Made by a program: the position numbers and the translations under genes. 49,167 nucleotides of DNA from an uncultured Actinomycetes bacterium (GTDB lineage Bacteria; Actinomycetota; Actinomycetes; S36-B12). How positions within the stretch are numbered: position 1 is the stretch's first letter; each line of letters starts with the position of its first letter. A model generated the notes under the pieces. That model ran no database searches. It was not told the origin of the DNA and saw only the letters and a list, made by a program, of their open reading frames with translations. Below are positions 17,646-24,897 of the stretch, in pieces. The DNA lies in NCBI GenBank assembly GCA_913057155.1, contig CAJXNV010000003.1:1-49167 (forward strand). The letters are read 5' to 3'.

Positions 17646-18023
17646 TCATTCCGGCAGTAGTTCGTAGCGCGGGTTGTAGATGGTCGGATGGTCGGTTACG
17701 CAGTTCAAGCGACCGTGCACGACCAGGCGCCTACCTTCGTGGATTCCCGGGATCCGGCGTCGTCCCAACCACACGACGAACACGCGTCCGGAACCATCGT
17801 TGATGCTCACTTCGAGTGCCGGTGCGCTGCCTTCGGGGCGAACGACCACATGGGAGATGGTTCCGGCGATCGTGACCTGTTGACCGGGACAACACGCCTG
17901 GATGGGCGTCAGCGGTTCACCGGGATGCCGGCGCTCGTGGTCGATGCGCGATTCCCGCAGCGCTCGTTCCGATTCCGATTCCGTCAAGCGCCGCAGTGTG
18001 CGGGTGATCACCGATGCGTTCAT
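17646..18023 (-). CDS. OB-fold nucleic-acid-binding domain protein
   Basis: A 125-residue protein. The first 45 residues are charged and helical. An OB-fold domain follows (about 48-122): GQQVTIAGTISHVVVRPEG, LEVSINDGSGRVFVVWLGRRRIPGI, GRRLVVHGRLN. This resembles the domain of RecG or aminoacyl-tRNA synthetases that binds single-stranded nucleic acid. It starts 8 bp after the DUF3710 stop and ends 4 bp before DUF3159, so it is in an operon with both. Confidence 0.82.
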   Translation of the reverse strand: MNASVITRTLRRLTESESERALRESRIDHERRHPGEPLTPIQACCPGQQVTIAGTISHVVVRPEGSAPALEVSINDGSGRVFVVWLGRRRIPGIHEGRRLVVHGRLNCVTDHPTIYNPRYELLPE

Positions 18024-18031
18024 CGCCAGCC

Positions 18032-18850
18032 CTACCGCGTCTCGGTGATCTCCGGCCCGCGGACCGGCAAGGTGAGGCTCGGCCGCGCCGGGGCGCTGGA
18101 ATCGGATGCGTCCGCCGAGGCTGATTCGTCCACGGCGGACCCTGACTCCGACTCTGACTCTGACTCTGACTCTGACTCTGGATTCTGCGGTACCCGCAAA
18201 GCGATCGAGTTGCCCATGGGCATGGCTTCATCGCCACGGACCACCACCATGCCCCGAACGATGTCATCGAGCACGCCCGCCGCCTGCACGTCCCGAGCCG
18301 CTTTACCCAAGAAGACGAGTCGGACGAACCACCGGGGTCCGTCGATCCCGCAGAACCGCGCCGGCTGGGCCTTGCCCTCGGCTCCGGCAACCTGCGCGCG
18401 TACTTCGGTGCCGTAAGGGCCTTCGACCTGTTCGACGAGGCCACCGGAGGAGTTGATCGAGGACACGATCTGCTGGCGGATCTCATCCCACATACCGGCC
18501 TTGCGCGGTGCCGCATACGGCTGGATCTGCACCGCGGACCCTTCGGAGAGCACGGACAGTTGGCTCACCGCACCGCTGGACGGGTCGGCTTGCACCTGGA
18601 TGCGAACCTGCTGGCTTTGCGGCAGCAACAGACCACCGAGATCGACCCGTGGGACATCCGGGTAATCCTCGTCGGCGTCCCAGGGTCCGTTCGAACGATC
18701 CGATGAACCGTCGCTCGAACCCCCGATCGAACCTTCGCCCGAACCCTGCTCGTCGACTCGATCGGCCGCGTCATCCGCAACGGCGGCGTCGGCTGCATCT
18801 TCGGCCTCTTGCGAAGCGCGCTCGCCCTTCGACCGTCCGAACAAACCCAC
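18032..18850 (-). CDS. DUF3710 family protein
   Basis: A 272-residue actinobacterial protein of unknown function. The conserved core is about 63-215: YPDVPRVDLGGLLLP, GAVSQLSVLSEGSAVQIQPYAAPRKAGMWDEIR, GPRWFVRLVFLGKAA and DDIVRGMVVVRGDEAMPMGN. The N-terminus (10-60) is acidic and Ser/Gly rich, and the C-terminus carries an ESESESESESES repeat encoded by a hexanucleotide microsatellite. The GTG start has AAGGAG 8 nt upstream. It lies downstream of dut with a strong hairpin between them. Confidence 0.88.
   Translation of the reverse strand: MGLFGRSKGERASQEAEDAADAAVADDAADRVDEQGSGEGSIGGSSDGSSDRSNGPWDADEDYPDVPRVDLGGLLLPQSQQVRIQVQADPSSGAVSQLSVLSEGSAVQIQPYAAPRKAGMWDEIRQQIVSSINSSGGLVEQVEGPYGTEVRAQVAGAEGKAQPARFCGIDGPRWFVRLVFLGKAARDVQAAGVLDDIVRGMVVVRGDEAMPMGNSIALRVPQNPESESESESESESGSAVDESASADASDSSAPARPSLTLPVRGPEITETR
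18144..18179. repeat. Hexanucleotide microsatellite (GACTCT)6 inside the DUF3710 gene
   Basis: Six tandem hexamers, the first being GACTCC and the other five exact GACTCT. On the coding strand they encode alternating Glu-Ser. As the unit is 6 bp, slippage would change only the length of the acidic tail and not the frame. Confidence 0.9.
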
Positions 18851-18882
18851 GCTGGACTCCTTCTTCGCCCGTTCGACTTAGC

Positions 18883-18903
18883 CGGGTACCACCACGGTAC
18901 CCG
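18883..18903. terminator. Hairpin between dut and DUF3710
   Basis: CGGGTACC-ACCAC-GGTACCCG has perfect 8-bp arms around a 5-nt loop and lies in the 66-bp gap between the dut stop and the DUF3710 start (both minus strand). No U tract follows, so it may be a GC-type terminator, a processing or attenuation hairpin, or a protein-binding palindrome. Confidence 0.45.
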
Positions 18904-18916
18904 CCCGACCGAATGC

Positions 18917-19396
18917 TCAGTGCGTGCCGGTGGATCCGAACCCGCCGCCGCCTCGATCGGAACCGGGCAGCGTGTCGACCTCCACCAGATCCAAGGCACA
19001 CACCTCTTGTACGAGCAGTTGGGCGATCCGTTGACCACGACTGATCCGCACGACCGATTCGGTGTCGGTGTTGATACCGATGACCGCGATCTCCCCCCGA
19101 TAACCGGCATCGATAGTGCCGGGTGCATTGAGCAGGGTGAAACCCTCTCGGGCGGCGAGCCCGCTACGCGGGTGAACGAGGCCGACGTAGCCAGGTGGCA
19201 ATGCGATCGCGACCCCCGTAGCGATCAGCGCCCGCTGCCCCGGCTCGAGGTCCACGTCCGAACGTGACCGCAAGTCCCAGCCGGCATCGCCGGGGTGTTC
19301 GCGCTGCGGGGCAGGCAGGTCCGGGTCCAGTCGAGTCCACAGCACCTGCACGGGACGTCCGGCTCCCCCAGCCTGTCCGAGGCGACTCGATGTCAC
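18917..19396 (-). CDS. dut: dUTP diphosphatase
   Basis: Hydrolyses dUTP to dUMP and pyrophosphate, keeping uracil out of DNA and feeding dTMP synthesis. All five trimeric dUTPase motifs are present in the 159-residue product: DAGWDLRS (about 38-45), HPRSGLAA (75-82), [16 protein letters not shown] with the catalytic Asp (about D96), RGQRIAQLL (120-128) and the C-terminal [12 protein letters not shown] place the start at GTG 19396, which overlaps the upstream thioesterase stop as GTGA. The track ORF runs about 90 residues further, but that part is Arg-rich frame shadow. Confidence 0.93.
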   Translation of the reverse strand: MTSSRLGQAGGAGRPVQVLWTRLDPDLPAPQREHPGDAGWDLRSRSDVDLEPGQRALIATGVAIALPPGYVGLVHPRSGLAAREGFTLLNAPGTIDAGYRGEIAVIGINTDTESVVRISRGQRIAQLLVQEVCALDLVEVDTLPGSDRGGGGFGSTGTH

Positions 19397-19983
19397 GGAT
19401 TCACCTGGACGTCCGTCTGGGTGACCCCCGGTCCGCGCACACCACCGCGCTGGCCGCGTTCGCGTGCCGCCTGCTCGACCTGTTCGGCGTTCCCGTTGTC
19501 GAGGAAGTGTTCGAGCGGTACCTGCACGAAGACCGCACGCGCCGTAACGGCCGGCTTCGCGTCCAACGACGCGACAGCGGACATGAACACCCGACGTCCT
19601 TTCACACCGTCGACCATCGCCCGCATCTCCAGACGGGATCCAACGGGTACGGGCCGACGGAAATCGCATTCCAGGTGCGCGGTGACGGCTGGCTTCGCCA
19701 GTAGCCAGTTCAGCGAGCCCAGCACTTCGTCCATGGCCGTGGTCAGCAAACCACCATGGGCCAACCCCGGTGCTCCTTGGTGCAGGTCGGTGACGACGAA
19801 CGTGCCGTAGGTATCCATGCCCTCGCCTGCGAACAGTTGCATGTGCAATCCGCTGGGATGGTCATCACCGCATCCGTAGCACCAGCGGTAGTGACTGGGA
19901 ATCACTTCCCCGGGTGCCGGCGCGTGTGGCGCGCGGGCCGGCATGGTCGCGTCGTCGGGCACCTGCGGATCGTTGCTGGGCAT
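19393..19983 (-). CDS. PaaI-type hot-dog thioesterase
   Basis: A 196-residue hot-dog-fold protein, probably an acyl-CoA thioesterase. The family motif [14 protein letters not shown] is at about 76-89, preceded by [15 protein letters not shown], which is typical of the actinobacterial branch. A charged C-terminal tail of about 45 residues lies outside the fold. I chose ATG 19983 because TATCGT lies 7 nt upstream, giving a leaderless start; the track's GTG adds nine residues. It is coupled to dut by a GTGA overlap, an operon pairing with no obvious metabolic reason. Confidence 0.85.
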   Translation of the reverse strand: MPSNDPQVPDDATMPARAPHAPAPGEVIPSHYRWCYGCGDDHPSGLHMQLFAGEGMDTYGTFVVTDLHQGAPGLAHGGLLTTAMDEVLGSLNWLLAKPAVTAHLECDFRRPVPVGSRLEMRAMVDGVKGRRVFMSAVASLDAKPAVTARAVFVQVPLEHFLDNGNAEQVEQAARERGQRGGVRGPGVTQTDVQVNP

Positions 19984-19990
19984 TGCGGGG

Positions 19991-19996
19991 ACGATA
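19991..19996 (-). promoter_or_regulatory. Candidate -10 box for the thioesterase-dut operon
   Basis: TATCGT on the minus strand ends 7 nt before the ATG at 19983. The divergent DUF3093 gene has CACAAT (20008-20013) 6 nt before its own ATG. Confidence 0.5.
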
Positions 19997-20019
19997 CCGC
20001 CACCGACCACAATGCCGGT

Positions 20020-20508
20020 ATGTCCAGCGATCGCGATGTGCGCTACCGGGAACGACTCCTGCCCGGACCCCTGTGGTGGCTGGTGGTCGCAGCGCTCGTG
20101 GCGATGGTGGCGATCGCCTACGGTGCCGCGCTGGGCACCGGCATCGGTGTCATCACCGCCGTCGCACTCGGTGCCATCGCCGTAGCCGGTCTGTGGTTCG
20201 GCTCACCGACGGTCACCGTCGATGATCGGGGTCTGCAATGCGGTCGCGCCCGGCTACCGAGATCGGCGATCGGCGATTCCTTCGCCCTCACCGGCGACGA
20301 ACTCCGCGCGGCCCGTCGCGGCCACCGTTCCGAACTACCGGCATCCACCTATCCGGTGTTGCCCGTGTGGTCACCGCAATCGGCACTCGCGATCGACGTC
20401 ACCGACCCGGTGGACCCGCACCCCGCCTGGCTCGTGGGCACCCGACGTCCCCGTGAATTCGATGCGGCGATCAGTGAGCTGCGGGATACATCGGCGGGGG
20501 CGGGCTGA
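20020..20508 (+). CDS. DUF3093 family membrane protein
   Basis: A 162-residue protein. After YRERLLPGPLWWLVVAAL, the family hallmark, come two membrane helices (about 16-34 and 37-57), then a soluble beta-rich domain with VDDRGLQCGRARLP, TYPVLPVWSPQSALAIDVTDPVDPHPAWLVGTRRP and a final helix. This fits DUF3093, whose function is unknown but which often lies beside dut in actinobacteria. The start is the ATG at 20020; the 88 extra N-terminal residues in the track are a shadow of the thioesterase. Confidence 0.88.
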   Translation: MSSDRDVRYRERLLPGPLWWLVVAALVAMVAIAYGAALGTGIGVITAVALGAIAVAGLWFGSPTVTVDDRGLQCGRARLPRSAIGDSFALTGDELRAARRGHRSELPASTYPVLPVWSPQSALAIDVTDPVDPHPAWLVGTRRPREFDAAISELRDTSAGAG

Positions 20509-20539
20509 CAGCCGCGGCCGAATGCGACAGAGTGTGACC

Positions 20540-20827
20540 ATGAGCGATCCCAGTGATGCAAACGAGGCAGCCGCACAGACCTCCGGTTCCGGTAAGGCGC
20601 CGATGGCGGCGCTGGTCGCCCCCGCTTTGGCGTTCGGAGCCAACATCGTGGCCGGCAAGGCGCTGGCATCGGCCCATCGCGCCATCGTGGGCAGGGATGC
20701 ACCTTCGACCAAGGACACCCAGGCGCCGCTCGGTTCGGTCATCGCCTGGGCGGCGGTGAGCGCGGCCGCCGCGGCCGTCATCCAGGTTGCGGTGTTCCGG
20801 GCGGTCGCCCGGGTACTCGACGAGTAA
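20540..20827 (+). CDS. DUF4235 family membrane protein
   Basis: A 95-residue protein with an N-terminal polar tail and two hydrophobic helices (about 23-41 and 67-88) joined by the ASAHRAIVGRDAPSTKDTQ segment typical of DUF4235. Function unknown. It starts 31 bp after DUF3093 with no strong ribosome site (GAGTGTGACC precedes the ATG) and is probably cotranscribed with it. Confidence 0.78.
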   Translation: MSDPSDANEAAAQTSGSGKAPMAALVAPALAFGANIVAGKALASAHRAIVGRDAPSTKDTQAPLGSVIAWAAVSAAAAAVIQVAVFRAVARVLDE

Positions 20828-20862
20828 CCCGCTCCACGCTAGGCGGAGGGCCAGGCGCAGGT

Positions 20863-21159
20863 CTAGGCGCAGTCCTTGCAGATCGGCCCGGACTTGCCCT
20901 CGTGGTCGAGTTGACTGCGGTGGTGCACCAGGAAGCAGGACATGCAGGTGAATTCGTCGGACTTCTTGGGCACGACCCGCACCGTGAGGTTCTCATCGGA
21001 AAGGTCGGCACCGGGTAGTTCCAGGTTCTCCGCCAGTTCGGCCTCGTCGACATCGACGGCCGAGGCGGTCTTCTCCGCGCGACGCGCTTTCAACTCCTCG
21101 AGGCTGTCCTCGGCGAGTTCCTCGTCCGTCTTGCGAGGCGCGTCGTAGTCGGTCGCCAT
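20863..21159 (-). CDS. DUF4193 zinc-ribbon protein
   Basis: A 98-residue protein that is nearly invariant across actinobacteria. The N-terminus is ATDYDAPRKTDEE, followed by an acidic helical region and a C-terminal zinc ribbon made by CMSCFLVHHRSQL and ICKDC. Function is unknown. GAGGGAGGG about 9 nt upstream serves as the ribosome site. It converges on DUF4235 and is divergent from the gamma-class carbonic-anhydrase-like gene, whose leader mirrors its own. Confidence 0.92.
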   Translation of the reverse strand: MATDYDAPRKTDEELAEDSLEELKARRAEKTASAVDVDEAELAENLELPGADLSDENLTVRVVPKKSDEFTCMSCFLVHHRSQLDHEGKSGPICKDCA

Positions 21160-21278
21160 GCCCCCAGCCCTCCCTCTTTGGGTCGTCTTGCGCGCAGATT
21201 GTGCCCCATGACCCAGCGATCCGCCCTTCGGGGTAGCCCGGCACCGCCGGCGCCCAGAGGGAGGGCGAGACTTGGACC

Positions 21279-21800
21279 ATGGCCCTCTATGCGCTCGGCG
21301 ACCTCACACCCGAAATCGACCCCTCCGCCTTCGTGCATCCCGACGCCGTAGTGATCGGCAACGTGCACATCGGTGCGCAGTCATCGATCTGGCCGACGGC
21401 GGTTCTGCGCGGCGATCACGGGATGATCCGCATCGGTGCACGCACCTCCATCCAGGACGGCACGGTCGTCCACTGCACCGCTGAATTGGACACGGTGGTC
21501 GGTGACAGGTGCGTCGTCGGGCATAACGCACATCTCGAGGGATGCACGGTGCACGACGATTCCCTGATCGGATCCGGATCGGTCTTGCTGCATCGGGTAG
21601 TCGTGGGTCCGGCGTCCCTCGTCGGAGCCGGAGCCGTCGTCTCGCCGGGCACGGAGGTTCCACCGCATGCGCGTGCGCTCGGGGTACCCGCTCGGGTCAC
21701 ATTGGACGTAGTGAACGCCGAGGATTTCCGGGACTCGATGGAGACCTACGTACGTAACGCGTCCTGGTACAACGCCGACCTGCGCCGACTCGACGGCTAG
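21279..21800 (+). CDS. Gamma-class carbonic anhydrase-like hexapeptide-repeat protein
   Basis: A 173-residue left-handed beta-helix protein with hexapeptide repeats from about 15 to 140 and a C-terminal helix (NAEDFRDSMETYVRNASWY). Zinc-ligand candidates are H65 in VVHC and H82 in GHNAHLEGC. The third His expected 5 residues after H82 is Glu87, although H85 is close. Related bacterial proteins bind metal at a trimer interface; carbonic anhydrase activity is often untested. GAGGGAGGG upstream acts as ribosome site. Confidence 0.85.
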   Translation: MALYALGDLTPEIDPSAFVHPDAVVIGNVHIGAQSSIWPTAVLRGDHGMIRIGARTSIQDGTVVHCTAELDTVVGDRCVVGHNAHLEGCTVHDDSLIGSGSVLLHRVVVGPASLVGAGAVVSPGTEVPPHARALGVPARVTLDVVNAEDFRDSMETYVRNASWYNADLRRLDG

Positions 21801-21835
21801 CCGCGAAGTCCTGCATCGTCAGTGCTGGCGCAGCT

Positions 21836-22684
21836 TCAGTGCGGGCGCTCCATCATCCCGGCACCTCGTAGGGCCTCGACGAGTTCGTCGGCGATATCGG
21901 GCACCGCGGCGACGAACGTCCCGGGATCCGAATCGTCCAGTTGACGCACGAGCGCACCCGCCTCGCGGGCGATCAGGGCGCCGGCGGCCACATCCCATGG
22001 ATTCAGACCGCGCTCGTAGTAGGCATCCGTGCGTCCGCGGGCGAGCCAGGTGAAGTCCACTACCGCGCATCCGGTTCGTCGAATGTCGCGAACTGCGGGA
22101 ATGACCTCACGCAGGACGTCGGCTTGCGAGGCACGCCTGCGGGGGGCGTAGCCGAAGCCGGTCGCGACCATCGCCTGGGACAACGACGAGCAGGTGCGCA
22201 CGCTCATGCGCTCACCGATGTCCCCGACGATGCGCCACGATCCGCGCCCACGGATGCCGATGAAGCCCTCGCCGGTCTCCGGGGTGATGATGACTCCGAC
22301 GACGGCCTCCCCGACATCGGCGTCCTCCGCAGCGACGCTCACGCCCCACAGCGGAATCCGGTACAGGTAATTGACCGTGCCATCGAGCGGATCCACCACC
22401 CAGCGGATCCCCGTCGATCCGGCTTGATCGGCACCTTCCTCCCCCAGGAGTCCGTCGCCCGGACGCTCCCCGAGCAGGCGCTCGTGCAGCAGGTGCTCGG
22501 CGGCCTTGTCCATCGACGTCACGACGTCGGTCGGGGTGCTCTTGGTCTCCACTTCCAAGTCGACCGGCCGTTGCGTGTGCAAGAAGGCGGCCGCTTCCCC
22601 CGCGGCTCGCCAGGCGAGGTCGATCAACGGGTGCCACGCCAGGATCTCGGCGAGCGTTCGAACCGAAGGTTCCTGCGCGACCAT
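21836..22684 (-). CDS. Inositol-1-monophosphatase family phosphatase
   Basis: A 282-residue Mg2+-dependent phosphatase of the IMPase/FIG superfamily. Metal ligands are visible in LLGEEGAD (E82/E83), WVVDPLDGTVNYLY (D98 and D101) and LNPWDVAAGALIAREAGA (D231). Likely substrates are inositol 1-phosphate or related sugar phosphates (SuhB-like); histidinol phosphatase-type members look similar, so specificity is open. The ATG start has GGGAG 4 nt upstream. Confidence 0.88.
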   Translation of the reverse strand: MVAQEPSVRTLAEILAWHPLIDLAWRAAGEAAAFLHTQRPVDLEVETKSTPTDVVTSMDKAAEHLLHERLLGERPGDGLLGEEGADQAGSTGIRWVVDPLDGTVNYLYRIPLWGVSVAAEDADVGEAVVGVIITPETGEGFIGIRGRGSWRIVGDIGERMSVRTCSSLSQAMVATGFGYAPRRRASQADVLREVIPAVRDIRRTGCAVVDFTWLARGRTDAYYERGLNPWDVAAGALIAREAGALVRQLDDSDPGTFVAAVPDIADELVEALRGAGMMERPH

Positions 22685-22779
22685 CTGACTCCCTCGTACC
22701 GCTCGTGCGGCTAGTGCTCGTGCCTCCCGTGCGGCCCGAGCGCCGCCGCTTGGACTGCGCTCCTAGCGGGGGCTCACGC

Positions 22780-22785
22780 TAGTCT
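22780..22785 (+). promoter_or_regulatory. Candidate -10 box for the MFS gene
   Basis: TAGTCT ends 8 nt before the ATG of the MFS transporter gene; no Shine-Dalgarno is present. Confidence 0.45.
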
Positions 22786-22793
22786 GCCGGCAG

Positions 22794-24092
22794 ATGCCCA
22801 CCGAACCTGAGCCATCACGTGCCCTCGGCTATCGCTTCGCGCTAACCCAACCCGGCGTGGTCGCCTTCACCGCCGCGGGCGCACTCGCGCGCCTGCCGGT
22901 TGCCATGGTCGCGCTCGCGCTCGTACTGCTGGTGAGCGAAACCACCGGTTCATACGCCTTCGCCGGAGCGCTCAGTGCCGCGTTCGCGGTGACCGCGGCC
23001 CTCGCCAGCATCCTGACCAGCCGATGGGCCGACCGCTCCGGACAAACCCAGGTCCTGCGCATCCTCGCGGTCTTGCACAGTGCGCTGTTGGTCGCGGTCA
23101 CCTACCTGATCGTCCAGGGAGCCCCCGCTGCTTTGCAGCTTCTCGTAGTGATCGCCGCAGGCGCGACTTCACCGGCCATCGGCTCCTACGTTCGGGCCCG
23201 CTGGACGCACGCGGCACACAGTGGGCAACAGCCGGCACTCCTTCGCGTCGGTTTCGCGTGGGAGAGCATCCTCGATGAGTTGATCTTCACCCTCGGTCCA
23301 TTGATCACTACCGCACTGGCGTTCGGGATCGGCTTCCCGGTGCCGCTCATCGTCGCTGCCGCCGCTGTGCTCATCGGTGCCGTGGGTCTGTCGATGTGTA
23401 CGCGCTCCACTCCGCCACCCGCACCGGCGAGCCCTGCACCATCGTCGATCTTCGCCGTCGTGCGAACGCCGGGACTGTGGGTACTGATCGTCTCGGCACT
23501 GGGGTTGGGCACGCTCTTCGGCGCCTTGGACGTCGGCGCCGTCGCTTTCACCGGCGCCCGCGGCGCCGGTTCGATGGCCGGGGTGCTCCTGGCCTGCTTC
23601 GCTGCCGCATCCATGGTCGGCGGGATCGTGTACGGGATCCGCGCCTGGCCCGGTCGGTTGCATCGGCATACGCAGTCCGCCGCGGCATTGCTCGCACTCA
23701 TCTGCGCGGGGTTCTGGTTCACCGACACCAACACCGGCGCGATCGTGGTGGCAACGGCAGCCGGTGCGCTGGTCGCCCCCACCTTGATCGGCATCTTCTC
23801 CCTAACCCAGCGCCTCGTGAGTCCGGCGAACCTGACCGAGGGGCTGACCTGGACCAACTCCGGCCTGGCCGCCGGCTTCGCATTCGGCTCGGCCCTGTCC
23901 GGCATCCTCATCGACGCCTTCGGCTCGAGGGCGGGACTGGCCCTGTGCTTCGCCGGAGCGGTGATCAGCGCTGGGGCGCTGGTGGCCGGGGATCGCAGCA
24001 TCCGCCGACACGACGACACCACCGCACAGGCGCGGGTCGTCCCACCGGCTCCCCCAAGCGATAGCCTTACTCACCGATCGATGAAGGAGTAA
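22794..24092 (+). CDS. MFS transporter
   Basis: A 432-residue integral membrane protein with about 12 hydrophobic segments in two halves. A loop after helix 2 contains SRWADRSGQTQVL, a version of the MFS loop-2 signature GxxxDRxGR. A charged C-terminal tail (about 400-432) is cytoplasmic. Substrate is unknown; Pro/Ala-rich half linkage and the absence of a nearby regulator give no clue. The last residues (SMKE) contain the AAGGAG that serves as ribosome site for sepH. Confidence 0.85.
   Translation: MPTEPEPSRALGYRFALTQPGVVAFTAAGALARLPVAMVALALVLLVSETTGSYAFAGALSAAFAVTAALASILTSRWADRSGQTQVLRILAVLHSALLVAVTYLIVQGAPAALQLLVVIAAGATSPAIGSYVRARWTHAAHSGQQPALLRVGFAWESILDELIFTLGPLITTALAFGIGFPVPLIVAAAAVLIGAVGLSMCTRSTPPPAPASPAPSSIFAVVRTPGLWVLIVSALGLGTLFGALDVGAVAFTGARGAGSMAGVLLACFAAASMVGGIVYGIRAWPGRLHRHTQSAAALLALICAGFWFTDTNTGAIVVATAAGALVAPTLIGIFSLTQRLVSPANLTEGLTWTNSGLAAGFAFGSALSGILIDAFGSRAGLALCFAGAVISAGALVAGDRSIRRHDDTTAQARVVPPAPPSDSLTHRSMKE
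24083..24089 (+). promoter_or_regulatory. Ribosome binding site that points to a CTG start for sepH
   Basis: GAAGGAG lies in the last codons of the MFS gene and is followed by 6 nt and then CTG at 24096. No ATG, GTG or TTG in the sepH frame lies between the in-frame stop TAA (24090-24092) and GTG 24159, so this site decides the start. Confidence 0.6.
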
Positions 24093-24095
24093 GCC

Positions 24096-24872
24096 CTGCA
24101 ACCGCTCAGCCCCCGTGAGATCCAAGCGCGCGTCCGTGCTGGCGCGTCGCCGGAGGTCGTGGCGGCCGAGACCGGGTGGCCGCTCGACAAGGTAACCCGC
24201 TACGCCGAGCCGCTCCTCGGCGAGCGCGCCTACGTCGCCGAACAAGCCTCGGCGGTGGAGATCTCACGGTCGCGTGGCGGCGCGACCTTGCACCAGTCGG
24301 TGTGCGTGAAGGTCGATGTCGACCCCGACACCGATTCGGTGAGTTGGGACTCCTACCGCAACCCCGAGGGCCGGTGGGTCGTCACCGCGTTCCACGACGG
24401 TGCCGCGATCGGCACCTGGTTGTACGAGGAAGCCGGCCGCACCGTCCATCCGCAGGACGAGAGCGCACGCGCGTTGATGGGTGGCGGCCCGGCCGTCGTA
24501 TCGGATTCCGCAACCGCCTCACGCCCCGACGCTTCGCCGGCCGACGTTCCCGACGAGGGCACAGCCGGCGACGACGAATCGGCGCCAGCACGCCCATCGG
24601 GCAAGAAGGATCGTCCTCGACTGGTCTCGGTGACTTCCGATCCGACCGTCGAGAAGACCGACGAGGCTTCGACACCGCAGCCGACGGTCGGCTCCGGCGA
24701 GTCCGGTGAGACGGCGCTGTTCGAGCCCACGGATACCCCACAGCCCGAGCAAGCGGAACCGGCGAATGCACCCGCTACCAAGCGAGCCAAGCGAGCCAAA
24801 GGCAAGCGTGGGCGCGCCAGCGTGCCGAGTTGGGATGAGATCTTGTTCGGGGCCAGCAAAGGCGACGAGTAG
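24096..24872 (+). CDS. sepH: SepH-like cell division protein with CTG start and short N-terminus
   Basis: SepH (DUF3071) promotes FtsZ assembly during septation in actinobacteria. The helix-turn-helix-like part LSPREIQARVRAGASPEVVAAETGWPLDKV is at about 4-33, followed by the conserved SVSWDSYRNPEGRWVVTAFHDG block (about 87-108), a long disordered acidic/Pro linker, and the characteristic basic C-terminus with RASVPSWDEILFG. The track begins at GTG 24159, which would delete most of the HTH; CTG 24096 has an ideal ribosome site. Even so, the beta-rich segment of about 50-60 residues usually found before the HTH is absent, and an in-frame TAA sits just upstream. Confidence 0.8.
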   Translation: MQPLSPREIQARVRAGASPEVVAAETGWPLDKVTRYAEPLLGERAYVAEQASAVEISRSRGGATLHQSVCVKVDVDPDTDSVSWDSYRNPEGRWVVTAFHDGAAIGTWLYEEAGRTVHPQDESARALMGGGPAVVSDSATASRPDASPADVPDEGTAGDDESAPARPSGKKDRPRLVSVTSDPTVEKTDEASTPQPTVGSGESGETALFEPTDTPQPEQAEPANAPATKRAKRAKGKRGRASVPSWDEILFGASKGDE

Positions 24873-24897
24873 CTAAGTAGACGACTAACGCCGCGAT

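Noticed and set aside
18917-19669. Long N-terminal extension of the dUTPase ORF
   Set aside because: Residues before GTG 19396 are Arg/Gly-rich and antiparallel to no family; the GTGA overlap with the thioesterase marks the real start.
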